Shown here in pieces: positions 52,952-63,483 of a stretch of 64,000 nt of DNA (the first letter of the stretch is position 1; the number at the start of each line of letters is the position of its first letter). Location of the stretch: positions 57,939,093 to 58,003,092 of the forward strand of contig NC_089851.1 of assembly GCF_036373705.1 (NCBI RefSeq). Reading direction: 5' to 3'. Both the position numbers and the translations under genes were made by a program. This DNA is from Amia ocellicauda (lineage: Eukaryota > Chordata > Actinopteri > Amiiformes > Amiidae). The notes under the pieces were generated by a model that made no database searches, was not told the DNA's origin, and saw nothing but the letters and a program-made list of their open reading frames with translations.

Positions 52952-54400
52952 CAGTCCGGTCCATAAATATTTGGACAGACCCAATTGTCAATTTGGCTCT
53001 GTACACCATCACAATGGATTGGAAAGGAAACAATCAAGATGTGCTTTAAGTGTAGACTTTCATCTTTAATTGGAGGGTAGTTACATCCAAATCGGGTGAA
53101 TGGTGTAGGAATTAAACCAATTTTTATGTGGTCCCCCCAATTTTAGGGGCTCAAAAGTATTTGGACAAACTAACATAATCATTAATTAAATTGTGAGTTT
53201 CAATACTTGGTTGTGATGCGGGACAGTGGCCTGTCCGAATGCCAAATATATTTGCACCATTGTTGCAGTAAGATTGTGTAACCCATGTATGAATTTAAGC
53301 TTTGTGTATTGCTCCGCAGAGGACAGGTGCAGTAGTTCTGTGTAGCTGATTTTTAGAAAAACATTTTCATCCAAGGCTATAGAGAAAACAGAAGACAAAG
53401 GAGAAGTCTGTGATCAAGTTTGGGGTACATCATTGACGTCATCCAGTTTCCCAGCAACCAAAGGGAGTCATCTTGTATATGATAGCATGTTCTTTAGAAA
53501 AACCTTAGATGTGTCTTGCTGACTGACCATCTCCAGAGCACTTAGTTGTAGCTGAATAAACTATTTTGGTATTATTTCAGTTAAATCGGGTCCTGAGTAT
53601 TCCTTGTCCGCCTGTTTATTGAGGGAGTAAAATTTCTCCCTATCAGTTGCAAATCCTTTGCAGTCAATGACTGCCTGAAGTCTGGAACCCATAGACATCA
53701 CCAGATGCTGGGTTTCTTCCCTGGTGATGCTATGCCAGGCCTGCACTACAGCTGTCTTTAGATCCTGCTTGTTCTTGGGGTGTTTTGCCTTAGATATCAA
53801 AACAAACCAATCCGAGAGCAAAAACATTAGGTGGGGCCAAATCCACTAATAAGAACGTACTGGTGAGCGCAGGAACACCACAAGGCCAGGAACACCACGG
53901 AAAACAACTGTGGTGGATGACAGAATTTTTTCCCTGGTGAGGAAAACCCCTTCACAACAGTTGGCCAGATCAAGAATACCCTCCAGGAGGTAGGCGTATC
54001 TGTGTCAATGTCAACAATCAAGAGAACACTTCACCAGAGTACATCTTGTGGTAAACCCTCTGTATTTAAACAGGAAATGGGAAGACCATATTAGAGTTTG
54101 GCAAAAAACATCTAAAGAACCCTGTACAGTTCTGGAACAACATCTTATGTACAGATGAGACAAAGATCAACTTGTACCAGAATGATGGGAAGAGAAGAGT
54201 ATGGAAAAGGGAAGGAACTGCTCATGATCTGAAGCATACCACCTCATCTGTGAAACATGGTGAAGGTAGTGTTATGGTAAGGGCATGTATGGCTGTCAAG
54301 AGAACTGGTTGACTTTTGACAAAAGCAGCAGGATGAATTCTGAAATGTTTAGGGCTATGTTATCTGCTCAGATTCAGCCAAATGATTCAAAACTCATTTA
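52952..54400 (+). mobile_element. Tc1-like transposon, composite and decayed
   Basis: The left end 'cagtccggtccataaatatt' begins at a TA that overlaps the solo-LTR target duplication. Terminal repeat DNA runs to about 53,180. 53,550-53,830 on the minus strand reads a transposase C-terminus ('VVQAWHSITREETQHLVMSM', 'GFATDREKFYSL'). 53,860-54,400 on + reads the middle of another ('cttcacaacagttggccaga', 'acatcttatgtacagatgag'). Two Tc1 relics therefore lie here in opposite orientations. No right end was found. Confidence 0.65.
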
Positions 54401-54507
54401 ACAGCACTTCACAGTGCAGATGAACAATAATGTGAAAGCAGGTAGCGGAAAGCAACCCCAAGAAGACTACCGTCACCAGCCACGAAACCAGACGGCTTCA
54501 TGCCCTA

Positions 54508-54579
54508 GGGCTCGTTCAGGAGTTGAACACAGGACCTCTCGCACACTAAGTGAGAATCATACTCCTAGACCAACAGGCC
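54508..54579 (-). pseudogene. tRNA-Pro pseudogene
   Basis: The minus strand starts 'ggcctgttggtctaggagta', has an anticodon loop 'ttagtgt' (AGT for AGG) and ends 'ctgaacgagccc'. The acceptor pairs poorly at two positions. Its upstream side (54,580-54,800) is an inverted, shortened copy of the spacer between the two tRNA-Pro genes at 59.0-59.7 kb ('ggaggacatgtagtgtgttg'). Confidence 0.65.
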
Positions 54580-54800
54580 AACTGAACAAGTGGCTTCACA
54601 AAGTTCTCCTCCTCAACAACACACTACATGTCCTCCTCCTCCTCCTCCTCCTCAACAACCACAACAAACTTGCATAATACACATTTGTTTTATAGAAAAA
54701 CACACATATGACAGTCTGATTTCCCTTCAGCTGCACAGGCAACAGCATCTGAGGTCAAAAGCCCTCTTGTGCAGAGGAGCCCAAAAGCTGGCTTTTGACA
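54580..54800 (-). repeat. Inverted copy of tRNA-Pro array spacer
   Basis: Minus-strand order: 'gggctcctctgcacaagagg', 'acctcagatgctgttgcctg', 'gaaatcagactgtcat', then GAG-rich repeats. This matches 59,155-59,335 on +. The arms are 4.5 kb apart. Confidence 0.75.
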
Positions 54801-55560
54801 GAGAGCACACTGTTCAGTAACCACTTAATAAGTAGGCCTAATCATTTCTTATTTTTTACAGAATAGGACACAGAAATAACTTATGATTACTTATTTGTTA
54901 TCTACATTTTACTTTTCATAGTATTTCCAAACGTTTTTTATCGATGTATGAACAAACAGAACCATTGAGACACACACTATTAGAGATTTTTCGTTTTATT
55001 TTCTTTATGAATGTAATTCAAAACAATATAGAGTAACAGTGACAAAAAGTGCCAGGGGTTTATGACAATACAGAAAGCACATTATAGAAAAGACCTGAAA
55101 AACACACAAGCACTACATCAGAGATACCACGCATTAAGTCCCTTCCCTGCGCTGTAGGCTCCATAGCGCTGCATCACTGCTGCCTCTCGCTAATCTCAAG
55201 ATGGAGCTGGGGGTAGGTGTTCCATGGCCAGGCTGTCGTTCCCTCTGCCAAGTGTGTACAGGCCAAGATACCTCCATTACTTCAATCACTACATCTTCCG
55301 CTGACTTCTATAGGGGGCTGCGTGAACTACTGAAGTAATGCTGTAGAGATAAGTGTCCTTAAACTGGGAAATGGAAATAAAGATTAAGTAAGCATCACTC
55401 ATTGAAGAAATGCATCACAGTGTCTCTGTCAGCCTGTACAGCAGCGCATGTTTGCCGTAGCCAACATTTATTCAGTGCCAAATTTCCTTGCACAAAGCCA
55501 TAGCAGATTCTCAAGCCCTCCCATGTTGTTGATTATCTTGTATCCATGTATTAAGAATAA
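54801..55560. other. No gene recognised
   Basis: Mixed sequence. 55,140-55,350 has moderate GC but no conserved ORF. No RNA gene was recognised. Confidence 0.45.
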
Positions 55561-55561
55561 T

Positions 55562-56165
55562 GGTAATGCTTTATTTTAAGTGTCCATTATAAACAATCTA
55601 TTAACATGTTATGTTATTATTATATGATTAATTTTACAAATTATAAATATATTAGACATTTTTAAACTTTTTTGCTATAATATGTTTTAAGGTATTTAAT
55701 AACATATTTAATAAAGGGTATAATAACATGACATTTGCACACCGATATCAATCTATTATCATTAACTGCCATGCCAGTTAATTGCTGCTATTATCCATCC
55801 ATTTTTGAAACCAGTTATCCTGGCGAAGGTCGCCGAGCACTGATCCCGGCAGGCAAAGGGCACAAGGCAGGAATACACCCAGGACGGGACCCCAGTCCAT
55901 CGCTGGGCAACACACACACACACACACGCAGACACACCCACATACAGGGCAATTTAGAGAAGCCAATTAACCTAACCCACATGTCTTTGGACGGTGGGAG
56001 GAAACCCACGTGGACACGGGGAGAACATGCAAACTACATAGTATAGCAATAATGTTTAAATAAAAATGTCTAATATATTTATAATTTGTAATAATCATAT
56101 AACAATAACATAATCAATAATTTGTTAATAGATTGTTTATAATGGACACTTGTTAGCATAATAAC
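55562..56165. mobile_element. Palindromic element interrupted by a fish dispersed repeat
   Basis: The left arm 'taatgctttattttaagtgt', 'ccattataaacaatctatta' (55,565-55,660) and the right arm 'taatagattgtttataatgg', 'acacttgttagcat' (56,125-56,165) are inverted. Between them, 55,790-56,040 is the common fish repeat ('gggcaatttagagaagccaa', 'catgtctttggacggtggga') with a (CA)n run at 55,911-55,928. Confidence 0.7.
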
Positions 56166-56234
56166 TAATGTATGTTATCTATCTGTATGTAATGCTGTTG
56201 TCCTATAAGTCCTTACATTTGCAAACAGGGATTT

Positions 56235-56520
56235 TTGAAATAACCATTACTTATTTTGTGAAAAAACAGGGAAACAGAAATAAGGAATGAGTAACTATTA
56301 CTTATTTCTTCATACTACTAGAATCAGAATTCACAGAAAAAGTAATAAACAATAAAGATAAAAATAAATAACCATTACTTATTTAAAAAAAAAAAAACAG
56401 GAACCAGAAATAAATAAGTAAACTTTACTTATTTTGCAGAAAAAAATAAAACAGTTTATTATTAATATATTGAGGAAACAGTGAAAAAAATAACCATTAC
56501 TTATTTTTTGAAAAATAAGG
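56235..56520. repeat. ACCATTACTTATTT minisatellite
   Basis: Five copies of a 55-70-bp unit contain 'taaccattacttattt' followed by an A-rich part with 'aacaggaaacagaaataag' variants. A related piece lies at 54,845-54,905. No coding capacity. Confidence 0.7.
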
Positions 56521-57285
56521 AATCTACTTCATAGAGGTTCTGAAATCAGCATACTTCTCATGGCAGGAAAGGAAACTGGAAGCCTTTTGACACATTTCTT
56601 GACTTTGATTGAAGATTTTCCAGTATTTTAATCAGACCTCCTGCCAGAATATATTCTGCAGTGGGTTTCAGAATGGGCTGCCAAAACTGCGTAATCTCCT
56701 CCACCAACCTTTCCTGGTTTTCCTTTGTTTGGTAAAACTGCATTTATGGAAGATACCCTTACAAAAATAAAATATTTAAAAATATATAATATTCTGAAAT
56801 ATGAAATGTATTTTAATGTATTAATATGTTTTATAAATGTGCATACCATTTTATAATATATGGTGAAAATATACTTTTAAATATCAATTGCAGTTTTAGT
56901 ATGTTACTTGATACAGAAATATGGTCAAATACACTATATTATACAATACAAATATTGCTTAATATAACTTAAGTATATTCAGAATTATATGTAAACTTGT
57001 TTTTAATATATCTATAATTATATGCAAATATACTGTAACATCTACACATGTATTTTATACTAAATATATAAAAATGCATACATATATGTCCCCTTATAAT
57101 ATACATTTAGTATACTGCTAAATACACAACAATCTCATATTGCATGTATTGTATACTGTGAATATATTAGACTGCAAAAATGTTGCATTCTAAATATACT
57201 GGTAGAATATATTTGGATAAACTTCCAAACACATGTATACATGAAGTGTAACTTAAAACATTGGGATACTTCAATACTTTAATAG
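56521..57285. other. AT-rich DNA without a recognised gene
   Basis: Short minus-strand ORFs at 56,558-56,849 have no recognisable family. 56,760-57,160 is nearly pure AT with 'tatac' words. It ends at the truncated 3' side of the Tc1 element. Confidence 0.5.
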
Positions 57286-58300
57286 ATTTCACTTGGTACT
57301 CACTTGGTGTTTGACCCCCTTTTGCCTTCAGAACTGCCTTAATTCTACGTGGCATTGATTCAACAAGGTGCTGAAAGCATTCTTTAGAAATGTTGGCCCA
57401 TATTGATAGGATAGCATCTTGCAATTGATGGAGATTTGTGGGATGCACATCCAGGGCACGAAGCTCCCGTTCCACCACATCCCAAAGATGCTCTATTGGG
57501 TTGAGATCTGGTGACTGTGGGGGCCAGTTTAGTACAGTGAACTCATTGTCATGTTCAAGAAACCAATTTGAAATGATTCGACCTTTGTGACATGGTGCAT
57601 TATCCTGCTGGAAGTAGCCATCAGAGGATGGGTACATGGTGGTCATAAAGGGATGGACATGGTCAGAAACAATGCTCAGGTAGGCCGTGGCATTTAAACG
57701 ATGCCCAATTGGCACTAAGGGGCATAAAGTGTGCCAAGAAAACATCCCCCACACCATTACACCACCACCACCAGCCTGCACAGTGGTAACAAGGCATGAT
57801 GGATCCATGTTCTCATTCTGTTTACGCCAAATTCTGACTCTACCATCTGAATGTCTCAACAGAAATCGAGACTCATCAGACCAGGCTTGTGCAAATTGTA
57901 GCCTCTTTTTCCTATTTGTAGTGGAGATGAGTGGTACCCGGTGGGGTCTTCTGCTGTTGTAGCCCAACCGCCTCAAGGTTGTACGTGTTGTGGCTTCACA
58001 AATGCTTTGCTGCATACCTCGGTTGTAACGAGTGGTTATTTCAGGCAAAGTTGCTCTTCTATCAGCTTGAATCAGTCGGCCCATTCTCCTCTGACCTCTA
58101 GCATCAACAAGGCATTTTCGCCTACAGGACTGCCGCATACTGGATGTTTTTCCCTTTTCACACCATTCTTTGTAAACCCTAGAAATGGTTGTGCGTGAAA
58201 ATCCCAGTAACTGAGCAGATTGTGAAATACTCAGACCGGCCCGTCTGGCACCAACAACCATGCCACGCTCAAAATGGCTTAAATCACCTTTCTTTCCCAT
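57280..58300 (-). CDS. Tc1-like transposase, nearly intact with an in-frame deletion
   Basis: ATG 58,300 ('MGKKGDLSHFERGMVVGARR') starts the longest transposase frame here. The N-terminal HTH region has 'SISQSAQLLGFSRTTISRVY'. DDE acids stand in 'AWSDESRFLLRHSD', 'GYFQQDNAPCHKGRIISN' and '[18 protein letters not shown]'. About a dozen residues just before the first Asp are missing compared with other Tc1 transposases ('RLQFAQAWSDE' is short), which probably disables it. The family-like C-terminus is 'RIKAVLKAKGGQTPSEYQ' at about 57,285; the frame then reads through flanking DNA to a stop at 57,167. Confidence 0.88.
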
Positions 58301-58452
58301 TCAAACATTCAGTTTGGAGTTCAGGAGATTGTCTTGACCAGGACCACACCCTTAAATGCATTGAAGCAACTGCCATGTGATTGATTGGTTAGATAATTGC
58401 ATTAATGAGAAATTGAACAGGTGTTCCTAATAATCCTTTAGGTGAGTGTATA
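57286..58452 (-). mobile_element. Tc1-like transposon, 3' end truncated
   Basis: The right end (5' side of the element) is 'cctaataatcctttaggtga' then 'gtgtat' at 58,452. The expected inverted partner is not seen on the left, where the transposase reading frame instead runs into unrelated AT-rich DNA. It is a third distinct Tc1 family in the window. Confidence 0.85.
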
Positions 58453-59023
58453 GGGCATGTATTACAGATTCATTCAAAAAGGTCTCACTTTAGATTTGAG
58501 GAAACACTATTTACTTGTATCAGCGGTCATTCATTTGTCATTAATAGTTCTTCCAATTTCCGACCTTTTAGTTCCAGAGACCAATGTTTTGGTACCAGCT
58601 AAAAAAAACAAAAACAAATGTACATTAATTGGACAAATATGAAATATATAGTTACATGTAAAATATGGCCCAATATACAACGCTACAATTATTACAATTT
58701 ACTTGCACTGTAATTACACGGTAACAAGAGTGAATTGACCAAGTAGTTTGTGTATAGTTAATTAAATTATTAAATACTAGTATGGATGATGTATGATTAC
58801 AGAACGAGCTTACATACACTAAACAAGTAGTATGGCTTATTTACATGTAGTGTGTGTTTTTTACTTTACATATTCATGTAAAATGCTGCCAACCTTTGTG
58901 ATGTTACCGATGACCTTAAACTCACCCCTTCTTAAAGTGTAACCACATGTGGTGATCAGGTGAGGGTCTGCCTCAAGCAGTTACGTGCTTCCCAGGAGAA
59001 CATGCAATACTGCCTATTAGCTT
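58453..59023. other. No gene; 5' flank of the tRNA-Pro unit
   Basis: AT-rich to about 58,900. 58,965-59,023 ('ctgcctcaagcagttacgtg') recurs at 59,540-59,600 before the second tRNA-Pro, so it is the repeated 5' flank of a 577-bp tRNA-Pro unit. Confidence 0.6.
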
Positions 59024-59095
59024 GGCTCGTTCGTCTAGGGGTATGATTCTTGCTGAGGGTGTGAGAGGCCCTGGGTTCAACTCCAGGACGAGCCC
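59024..59095 (+). tRNA. tRNA-Pro(AGG)
   Basis: 72 nt, acceptor 'ggctcgt' with 'acgagcc', D-arm 'tctaggggtatga', anticodon loop 'tgagggt' (AGG). The T-arm has one mismatch (CTGGG against CCAGG). Position 33 is G instead of T, which weakens the case for function. Confidence 0.65.
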
Positions 59096-59600
59096 ACATG
59101 GCCCTGCTTTGCAATCACTGAAGTGTTTGTTCATTTGCTCTTGAAGGCTGGCTTCTGGGCTCCTCTGCACAAAGGAGGGCTATTGACCTCAGATACTGTT
59201 GCCTGTATAGCTGATGGGAAATCAGACTGTCACCTGTGTGTTTTGTTTTCTTTAAAGAAAATGTGTATTTTACAAGTTTGTTGTTGTTGTTGAGGAGGAG
59301 GAGGACATGTAGTGTGTTGTTGAGGAGGAGGAGGACGAAATGTGGTTTGCCGGCTTGTTATGGAGACCTTTGCTGAACGTGTACACCTGAGCTGCACCCA
59401 AGGAGAGGCATTCTTTTCAGTTGTTTGCGGGCCTGCTGAACCATGCTCTCAGTGCTGTCTCACTGGGGATGGGGTTACCGTTCTGGAAAGACACGTCAGC
59501 GCTACAGTCCATGCTATCAGTCAGTGAGCGTAGGTCTCCCGGTCTGCCCCAAGCAGTTACGTGCTTGCCCAGCAGAAACTGCGACACCGTCCGTTAACTT

Positions 59601-59671
59601 GGCTCGTTGGTCTAGGGTATGATTCTCGCTTCGGGTGCGAGAGGCCCTGGCTTCAACTCCCGGACGAGCCC
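59601..59671 (+). tRNA. tRNA-Pro(CGG)
   Basis: 71 nt, perfect acceptor, anticodon arm 'ctcgc-ttcgggt-gcgag' giving CGG. One G is missing from the D-loop and the G53-C61 pair is lost ('ctggcttcaact'). It is the second unit of the 577-bp duplication. Confidence 0.65.
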
Positions 59672-59788
59672 GCTTGGCCCCGCTTCGCAGTCACTGAAGC
59701 GTTCGTTTTTTGGCTCACGTGCTGAAAGGACCAGGGAGGGCGCCATCCTTGACCCGTTTCAAACGGGGCAAAAAGGAGCACAAACTGT

Positions 59789-59871
59789 TGTCAGAAGTGA
59801 GATTCGAACCCACACCTCCAGGGGAGACTGCGACCTGACCGCAGCGCCTTAGACCGCTCGGCCATCCTGAC
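59789..59871 (-). tRNA. tRNA-Leu(CAG)
   Basis: 83 nt on the minus strand: acceptor 'gtcagga' with 'ttctgac', D-arm 'ggccgagcggtctaag', anticodon loop 'gtcaggt' (CAG), long variable arm 'tctcccctggaggt', T-arm 'gtgggttcgaatctcac'. All arms pair. Position 32 is G. It is the best-preserved leucine gene in the window. Confidence 0.75.
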
Positions 59872-60075
59872 TGCCCGGCGGAGCCCTAGCGCAACGGGTC
59901 GCGGTCCAGGACTGCTTTCCGGAGCCTGAGCTGACCGAAGGACACTAACAAGGTGGAATAAAGCAGGCAGGGGAGGCAGCGATGCTGCCCTCGCCTTGCC
60001 CTGAGACATTCAGAATCGGAAAGGGGCGTGGCGAAAGATCTGGGGGCGGAGAAGGTGGGAGGTGGCAAGCCCGGC

Positions 60076-60118
60076 TCCTCGTTAGTATAGTGGTGAGTAT
60101 CCCCGCCTGTCACGCGGG
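60076..60118 (+). pseudogene. tRNA-Asp truncated at the array junction
   Basis: From 'tcctcgttagtatagtggtg' through the anticodon stem-loop 'cccgcctgtcacgcggg' it is a perfect tRNA-Asp(GTC). At 60,118 it is cut, and 'attgcctgtcattgggggag' leads straight into the 142-bp minisatellite. The T-arm and 3' acceptor are missing. Confidence 0.8.
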
Positions 60119-60394
60119 ATTGCCTGTCATTGGGGGAGCGATAGCAAGCAAGAGAGTTAGATATCGAGAGTCATAGATAGATGGATGTATGGACGGCAAG
60201 GCAAGCATCTGATTGACAGTGGTCCGTGATCTGCTGCTATGCTACTATGCTACTGACCATTGGGGGAGCGATAGCAAGCAAGAGAGTTAGATATCGAGAG
60301 TCAAAGATAGATAGATAGATAGATGGATGGATGGACGGAAAGGCAAGCATCTGATTGACAGTGGTCCGTGATCTGCTGTTATGCTACTATGCTA
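60119..60394. repeat. 142-bp GATA-rich minisatellite block
   Basis: Two subunits, each 'cattgggggagcgatagcaa', then a GATA/GATG tract, then 'aaggcaagcatctgattgac' and 'gtccgtgatctgctg'. The same subunits separate the tRNA units downstream. Confidence 0.9.
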
Positions 60395-60651
60395 CTTACC
60401 TAACGTCCAATTCCCATTGCCGCCCCTGGACAGTCGCAACAGGGAGCTTGTTGCTCCCGTCAACCTTACGTTTTCACCTCTGTGTGCTTCCTTTGTTGCA
60501 GCCTGCATCCAGATTTTGTTTTGTTTTGTTTTGTTTTGTTTTGTTTTGTTTTGTTTTGTTTTGTTTTGTTTTGTTTTGTTTTGTTTTGTTTTGTTTTGTT
60601 TTGTTTTGTTTCTTACGCCTGAGTGTAGGCACTGGGGAATGGGAGAGTCCT

Positions 60652-60725
60652 GGCACCGTGGCTTAGTTGGTCAAAGCGCCTGTCTCGTAAACAGGAAACC
60701 CTGGGTTCGACTCCTAGCAGTGCCT
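60652..60725 (+). tRNA. tRNA-Thr(CGT), unit 1
   Basis: 74 nt: acceptor 'ggcaccg' with 'cagtgcc' (one C-A mismatch), D-arm 'gcttagttggtcaaagc', anticodon arm 'cctgt-ctcgtaa-acagg' (CGT), T-arm 'ctgggttcgactcctag'. A and B boxes are intact, so transcription by RNA polymerase III is plausible. Confidence 0.8.
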
Positions 60726-60889
60726 TGGTTTATGTTGGCCTAGGCAATGGAAAGGAAGTTTCTAAACGCTCAATACATTTTTCCAAGATGGCCGTCCGCA
60801 GCAAGCAGCTTAAGGTTACTGTAGCCGCAGTCTGGCAAGGTGACCGCCAGAAGTAGAAACAATAACAAGGGGCGGGGGGAAAAGTGGGC

Positions 60890-60961
60890 CGTCCCTGGGT
60901 GGATTCAAACCACCATCCTTTCGGTTAACAGCCGAACACGCTGACCGATTGCGCCACAGAC
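60890..60961 (-). tRNA. tRNA-Asn(GTT), unit 1
   Basis: 72 nt on the minus strand: 'gtctgtggcgcaatcggtca', anticodon arm 'tcggc-tgttaac-cgaaa' region with GTT, T-arm 'ggtggtttgaatccacc', acceptor end 'cagggac'. The T-loop C56 is T ('tttgaat') and one acceptor pair is mismatched, so function is likely but not certain. Confidence 0.7.
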
Positions 60962-61918
60962 ACAGAGGGAGGTGTTGTGCTTGCTGCAGTCGTGCAGTTC
61001 CTTCACAGTTGCCAGAAATCATTTCCAGCACACGATTTTCTTTGTCGTTGAATGCAACATACGTGACCATTGGGGGAGCGATAGCAAGCAAGAGAGTTAG
61101 ATATTGAGAGTCATAGATTGATAGCTAGCTAAATAGCTAGATAGATAGCTAGATAGATAGATAGATAGATGGATGGATGGACGGCAAGGCAAGCATCTGA
61201 TTGACTGTGGTCCATGATCTGCTGATATGCTACTATTCTACTGACCATTGGGGTAGCGATACCAAGCAAGAGATTTAGATATCAAGAGTCATAGATAGAT
61301 AGATAGATAGATGGATGGATGGACGGCAAGGCAAGCATCTGATTGACAGTGGTCCGTGATCTGCTGTTATGCTACTATGCTACTGACCATTGGGGGAGCG
61401 ATAGCAAGCAAGAGAGTTAGATATCGAGAGTCATAGATAGATAGATAGATAGATGGATGGATGGACGGCAAGGCAAGCATCTGATTGACAGTGGTCCGTG
61501 ATCTGCTGTTATGCTACTATGCTACTGACCATTGGGGGAGCGATAGCAAGCAAGAGAGTTAGATATCGAGAGTCAAAGATAGATAGATAGATAGATGGAT
61601 GGATGGACGGAAAGGCAAGCATCTGATTGACAGTGGTCCGTGATCTGCTGTTATGCTACTATGCTACTTACCTAACGTCCAATTCCCATTGCCGCCCCTG
61701 GACAGTCGCAACAGGGAGCTTGTTGCTCCCGTCAACCTTACGTTTTCACCTCTGTGTGCTTCCTTTGTTGCAGCCTGCATCCAGATTTTGTTTTGTTTTG
61801 TTTTGTTTTGTTTTGTTTTGTTTTGTTTTGTTTTGTTTTGTTTTGTTTTGTTTTGTTTTGTTTTGTTTTGTTTTGTTTCTTACGCCTGAGTGTAGGCACT
61901 GGGGAATGGGAGAGTCCT

Positions 61919-61992
61919 GGCACCGTGGCTTAGTTGGTCAAAGCGCCTGTCTCGTAAACAGGAAACCCTGGGTTCGACTCCTAGCAGTGCCT
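61919..61992 (+). tRNA. tRNA-Thr(CGT), unit 2
   Basis: Identical to the unit 1 gene over its 74 nt. Confidence 0.8.
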
Positions 61993-62156
61993 TGGTTTAT
62001 GTTGGCCTAGGCAATGGAAAGGAAGTTTCTAAACGCTCAATACATTTTTCCAAGATGGCCGTCCGCAGCAAGCAGCTTAAGGTTACTGTAGCCGCAGTCT
62101 GGCAAGGTGACCGCCAGAAGTAGAAACAATAACAAGGGGCGGGGGGAAAAGTGGGC

Positions 62157-62228
62157 CGTCCCTGGGTGGATTCAAACCACCATCCTTTCGGTTAACAGCC
62201 GAACACGCTGACCGATTGCGCCACAGAC
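62157..62228 (-). tRNA. tRNA-Asn(GTT), unit 2
   Basis: Identical to the unit 1 gene over its 72 nt. Confidence 0.7.
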
Positions 62229-63173
62229 ACAGACGGAGGTGTTGTGCTTGCTGCAGTCGTGCAGTTCCTTCACAGTTGCCAGAAATCATTTCCAGCACAC
62301 GATTTTCTTTGTCGTTGAATGCAACATACGTGACCATTGGGGGAGCGATAGCAAGCAAGAGAGTTAGATATTGAGAGTCATAGATTGATAGCTAGCTAAA
62401 TAGCTAGATAGATAGCTAGATAGATGGATGGATGGACGGCAAGGCAAGCATCTGATTGACAGTGGTCCGTGATCTGCTGTTATGCTACTATGCTACTGAC
62501 CATTGGGGGAGCGATAGCAAGCAAGAGAGTTAGATATCGAGAGTCATAGATAGATAGATAGATAGATGGATGGATGGACGGCAAGGCAAGCATCTGATTG
62601 ACAGTGGTCCGTGATCTGCTGTTATGCTACTATGCTACTGACCATTGGGGGAGCGATAGCAAGCAAGAGAGTTAGATATCGAGAGTCATAGATAGATAGA
62701 TAGATAGATGGATGGATGGACGGCAAGGCAAGCATCTGATTGACAGTGGTCCGTGATCTGCTGTTATGCTACTATGCTACTGACCATTGGGGGAGCGATA
62801 ACAAGCAAGAGAGTTAGATATCGAGAGTCAAAGATAGATAGATAGATAGATGGATGGATGGACGGAAAGGCAAGCATCTGATTGACAGTGGTCCGTGATC
62901 TGCTGTTATGCTACTATGCTACTTACCTAACGTCCAATTCCCATTGCCGCCCCTGGACAGTCGCAACAGGGAGCTTGTTGCTCCCGTCAACCTTACGTTT
63001 TCACCTCTGTGTGCTTCCTTTGTTGCAGCCTGCATCCAGATTTTGTTTTGTTTTGTTTTGTTTTGTTTTGTTTTGTTTTGTTTTGTTTTGTTTTGTTTTG
63101 TTTTGTTTTGTTTTGTTTTGTTTTGTTTTGTTTCTTACGCCTGAGTGTAGGCACTGGGGAATGGGAGAGTCCT

Positions 63174-63247
63174 GGCACCGTGGCTTAGTTGGTCAAAGCG
63201 CCTGTCTCGTAAACAGGAAACCCTGGGTTTGACTCCTAGCAGTGCCT
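63174..63247 (+). tRNA. tRNA-Thr(CGT), unit 3 (T-loop variant)
   Basis: Differs from units 1 and 2 by C56 to T ('gggtttgact'), inside the B box. This single change may reduce transcription and stability. Confidence 0.65.
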
Positions 63248-63411
63248 TGGTTTATGTTGGCCTAGGCAATGGAAAGGAAGTTTCTAAACGCTCAATACAT
63301 TTTTCCAAGATGGCCGTCCGCAGCAAGCAGCTTAAGGTTACTGTAGCCGCAGTCTGGCAAGGTGACCGCCAGAAGTAGAAACAATAACAAGGGGCGGGGG
63401 GAAAAGTGGGC

Positions 63412-63483
63412 CGTCCCTGGGTGGATTCAAACCACCATCCTTTCGGTTAACAGCCGAACACGCTGACCGATTGCGCCACAGAC
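63412..63483 (-). tRNA. tRNA-Asn(GTT), unit 3
   Basis: Identical to the unit 2 gene over its 72 nt. Confidence 0.7.

Larger units (their letters stand above)
60395..61666. repeat. tRNA tandem unit 1 (1,272 bp)
   Basis: It starts at 'cttacctaacgtccaattcc'. Contents: (TTTTG)n (60,516-60,610), tRNA-Thr (+), a spacer with 'ccaagatggccgtccgcagc', tRNA-Asn (-), then minisatellite subunits. It is nearly identical to unit 2 apart from one fewer TTTTG in unit 2 and small changes. Confidence 0.95.
61667..62921. repeat. tRNA tandem unit 2 (1,255 bp)
   Basis: Same order as unit 1. The (TTTTG)n is at 61,785-61,877. It differs from unit 1 by length changes in the (TTTTG)n and GATA tracts and single substitutions such as 'cacagacgga' for 'cacagaggga'. 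Such near-identity points to recent duplication or homogenisation. Confidence 0.95.

Noticed and set aside
55735..56046. 103-codon ORF with signal-like start
   Set aside because: It lies in a common fish dispersed repeat with a (CA)n run; no protein family is recognisable.
60516..60610. Long 'FVLFCFVLFCFVLF' and 'NKTKQNKTKQ' reading frames at 60.5, 61.8 and 63.0 kb
   Set aside because: They are translations of the (TTTTG)n repeat, open in several frames on both strands, with no start context or conservation.
60816..61091. 91-codon minus-strand ORF repeated in all three tRNA units
   Set aside because: It overlaps the tRNA-Asn gene and its spacer. It is repeated only because the whole unit is duplicated.
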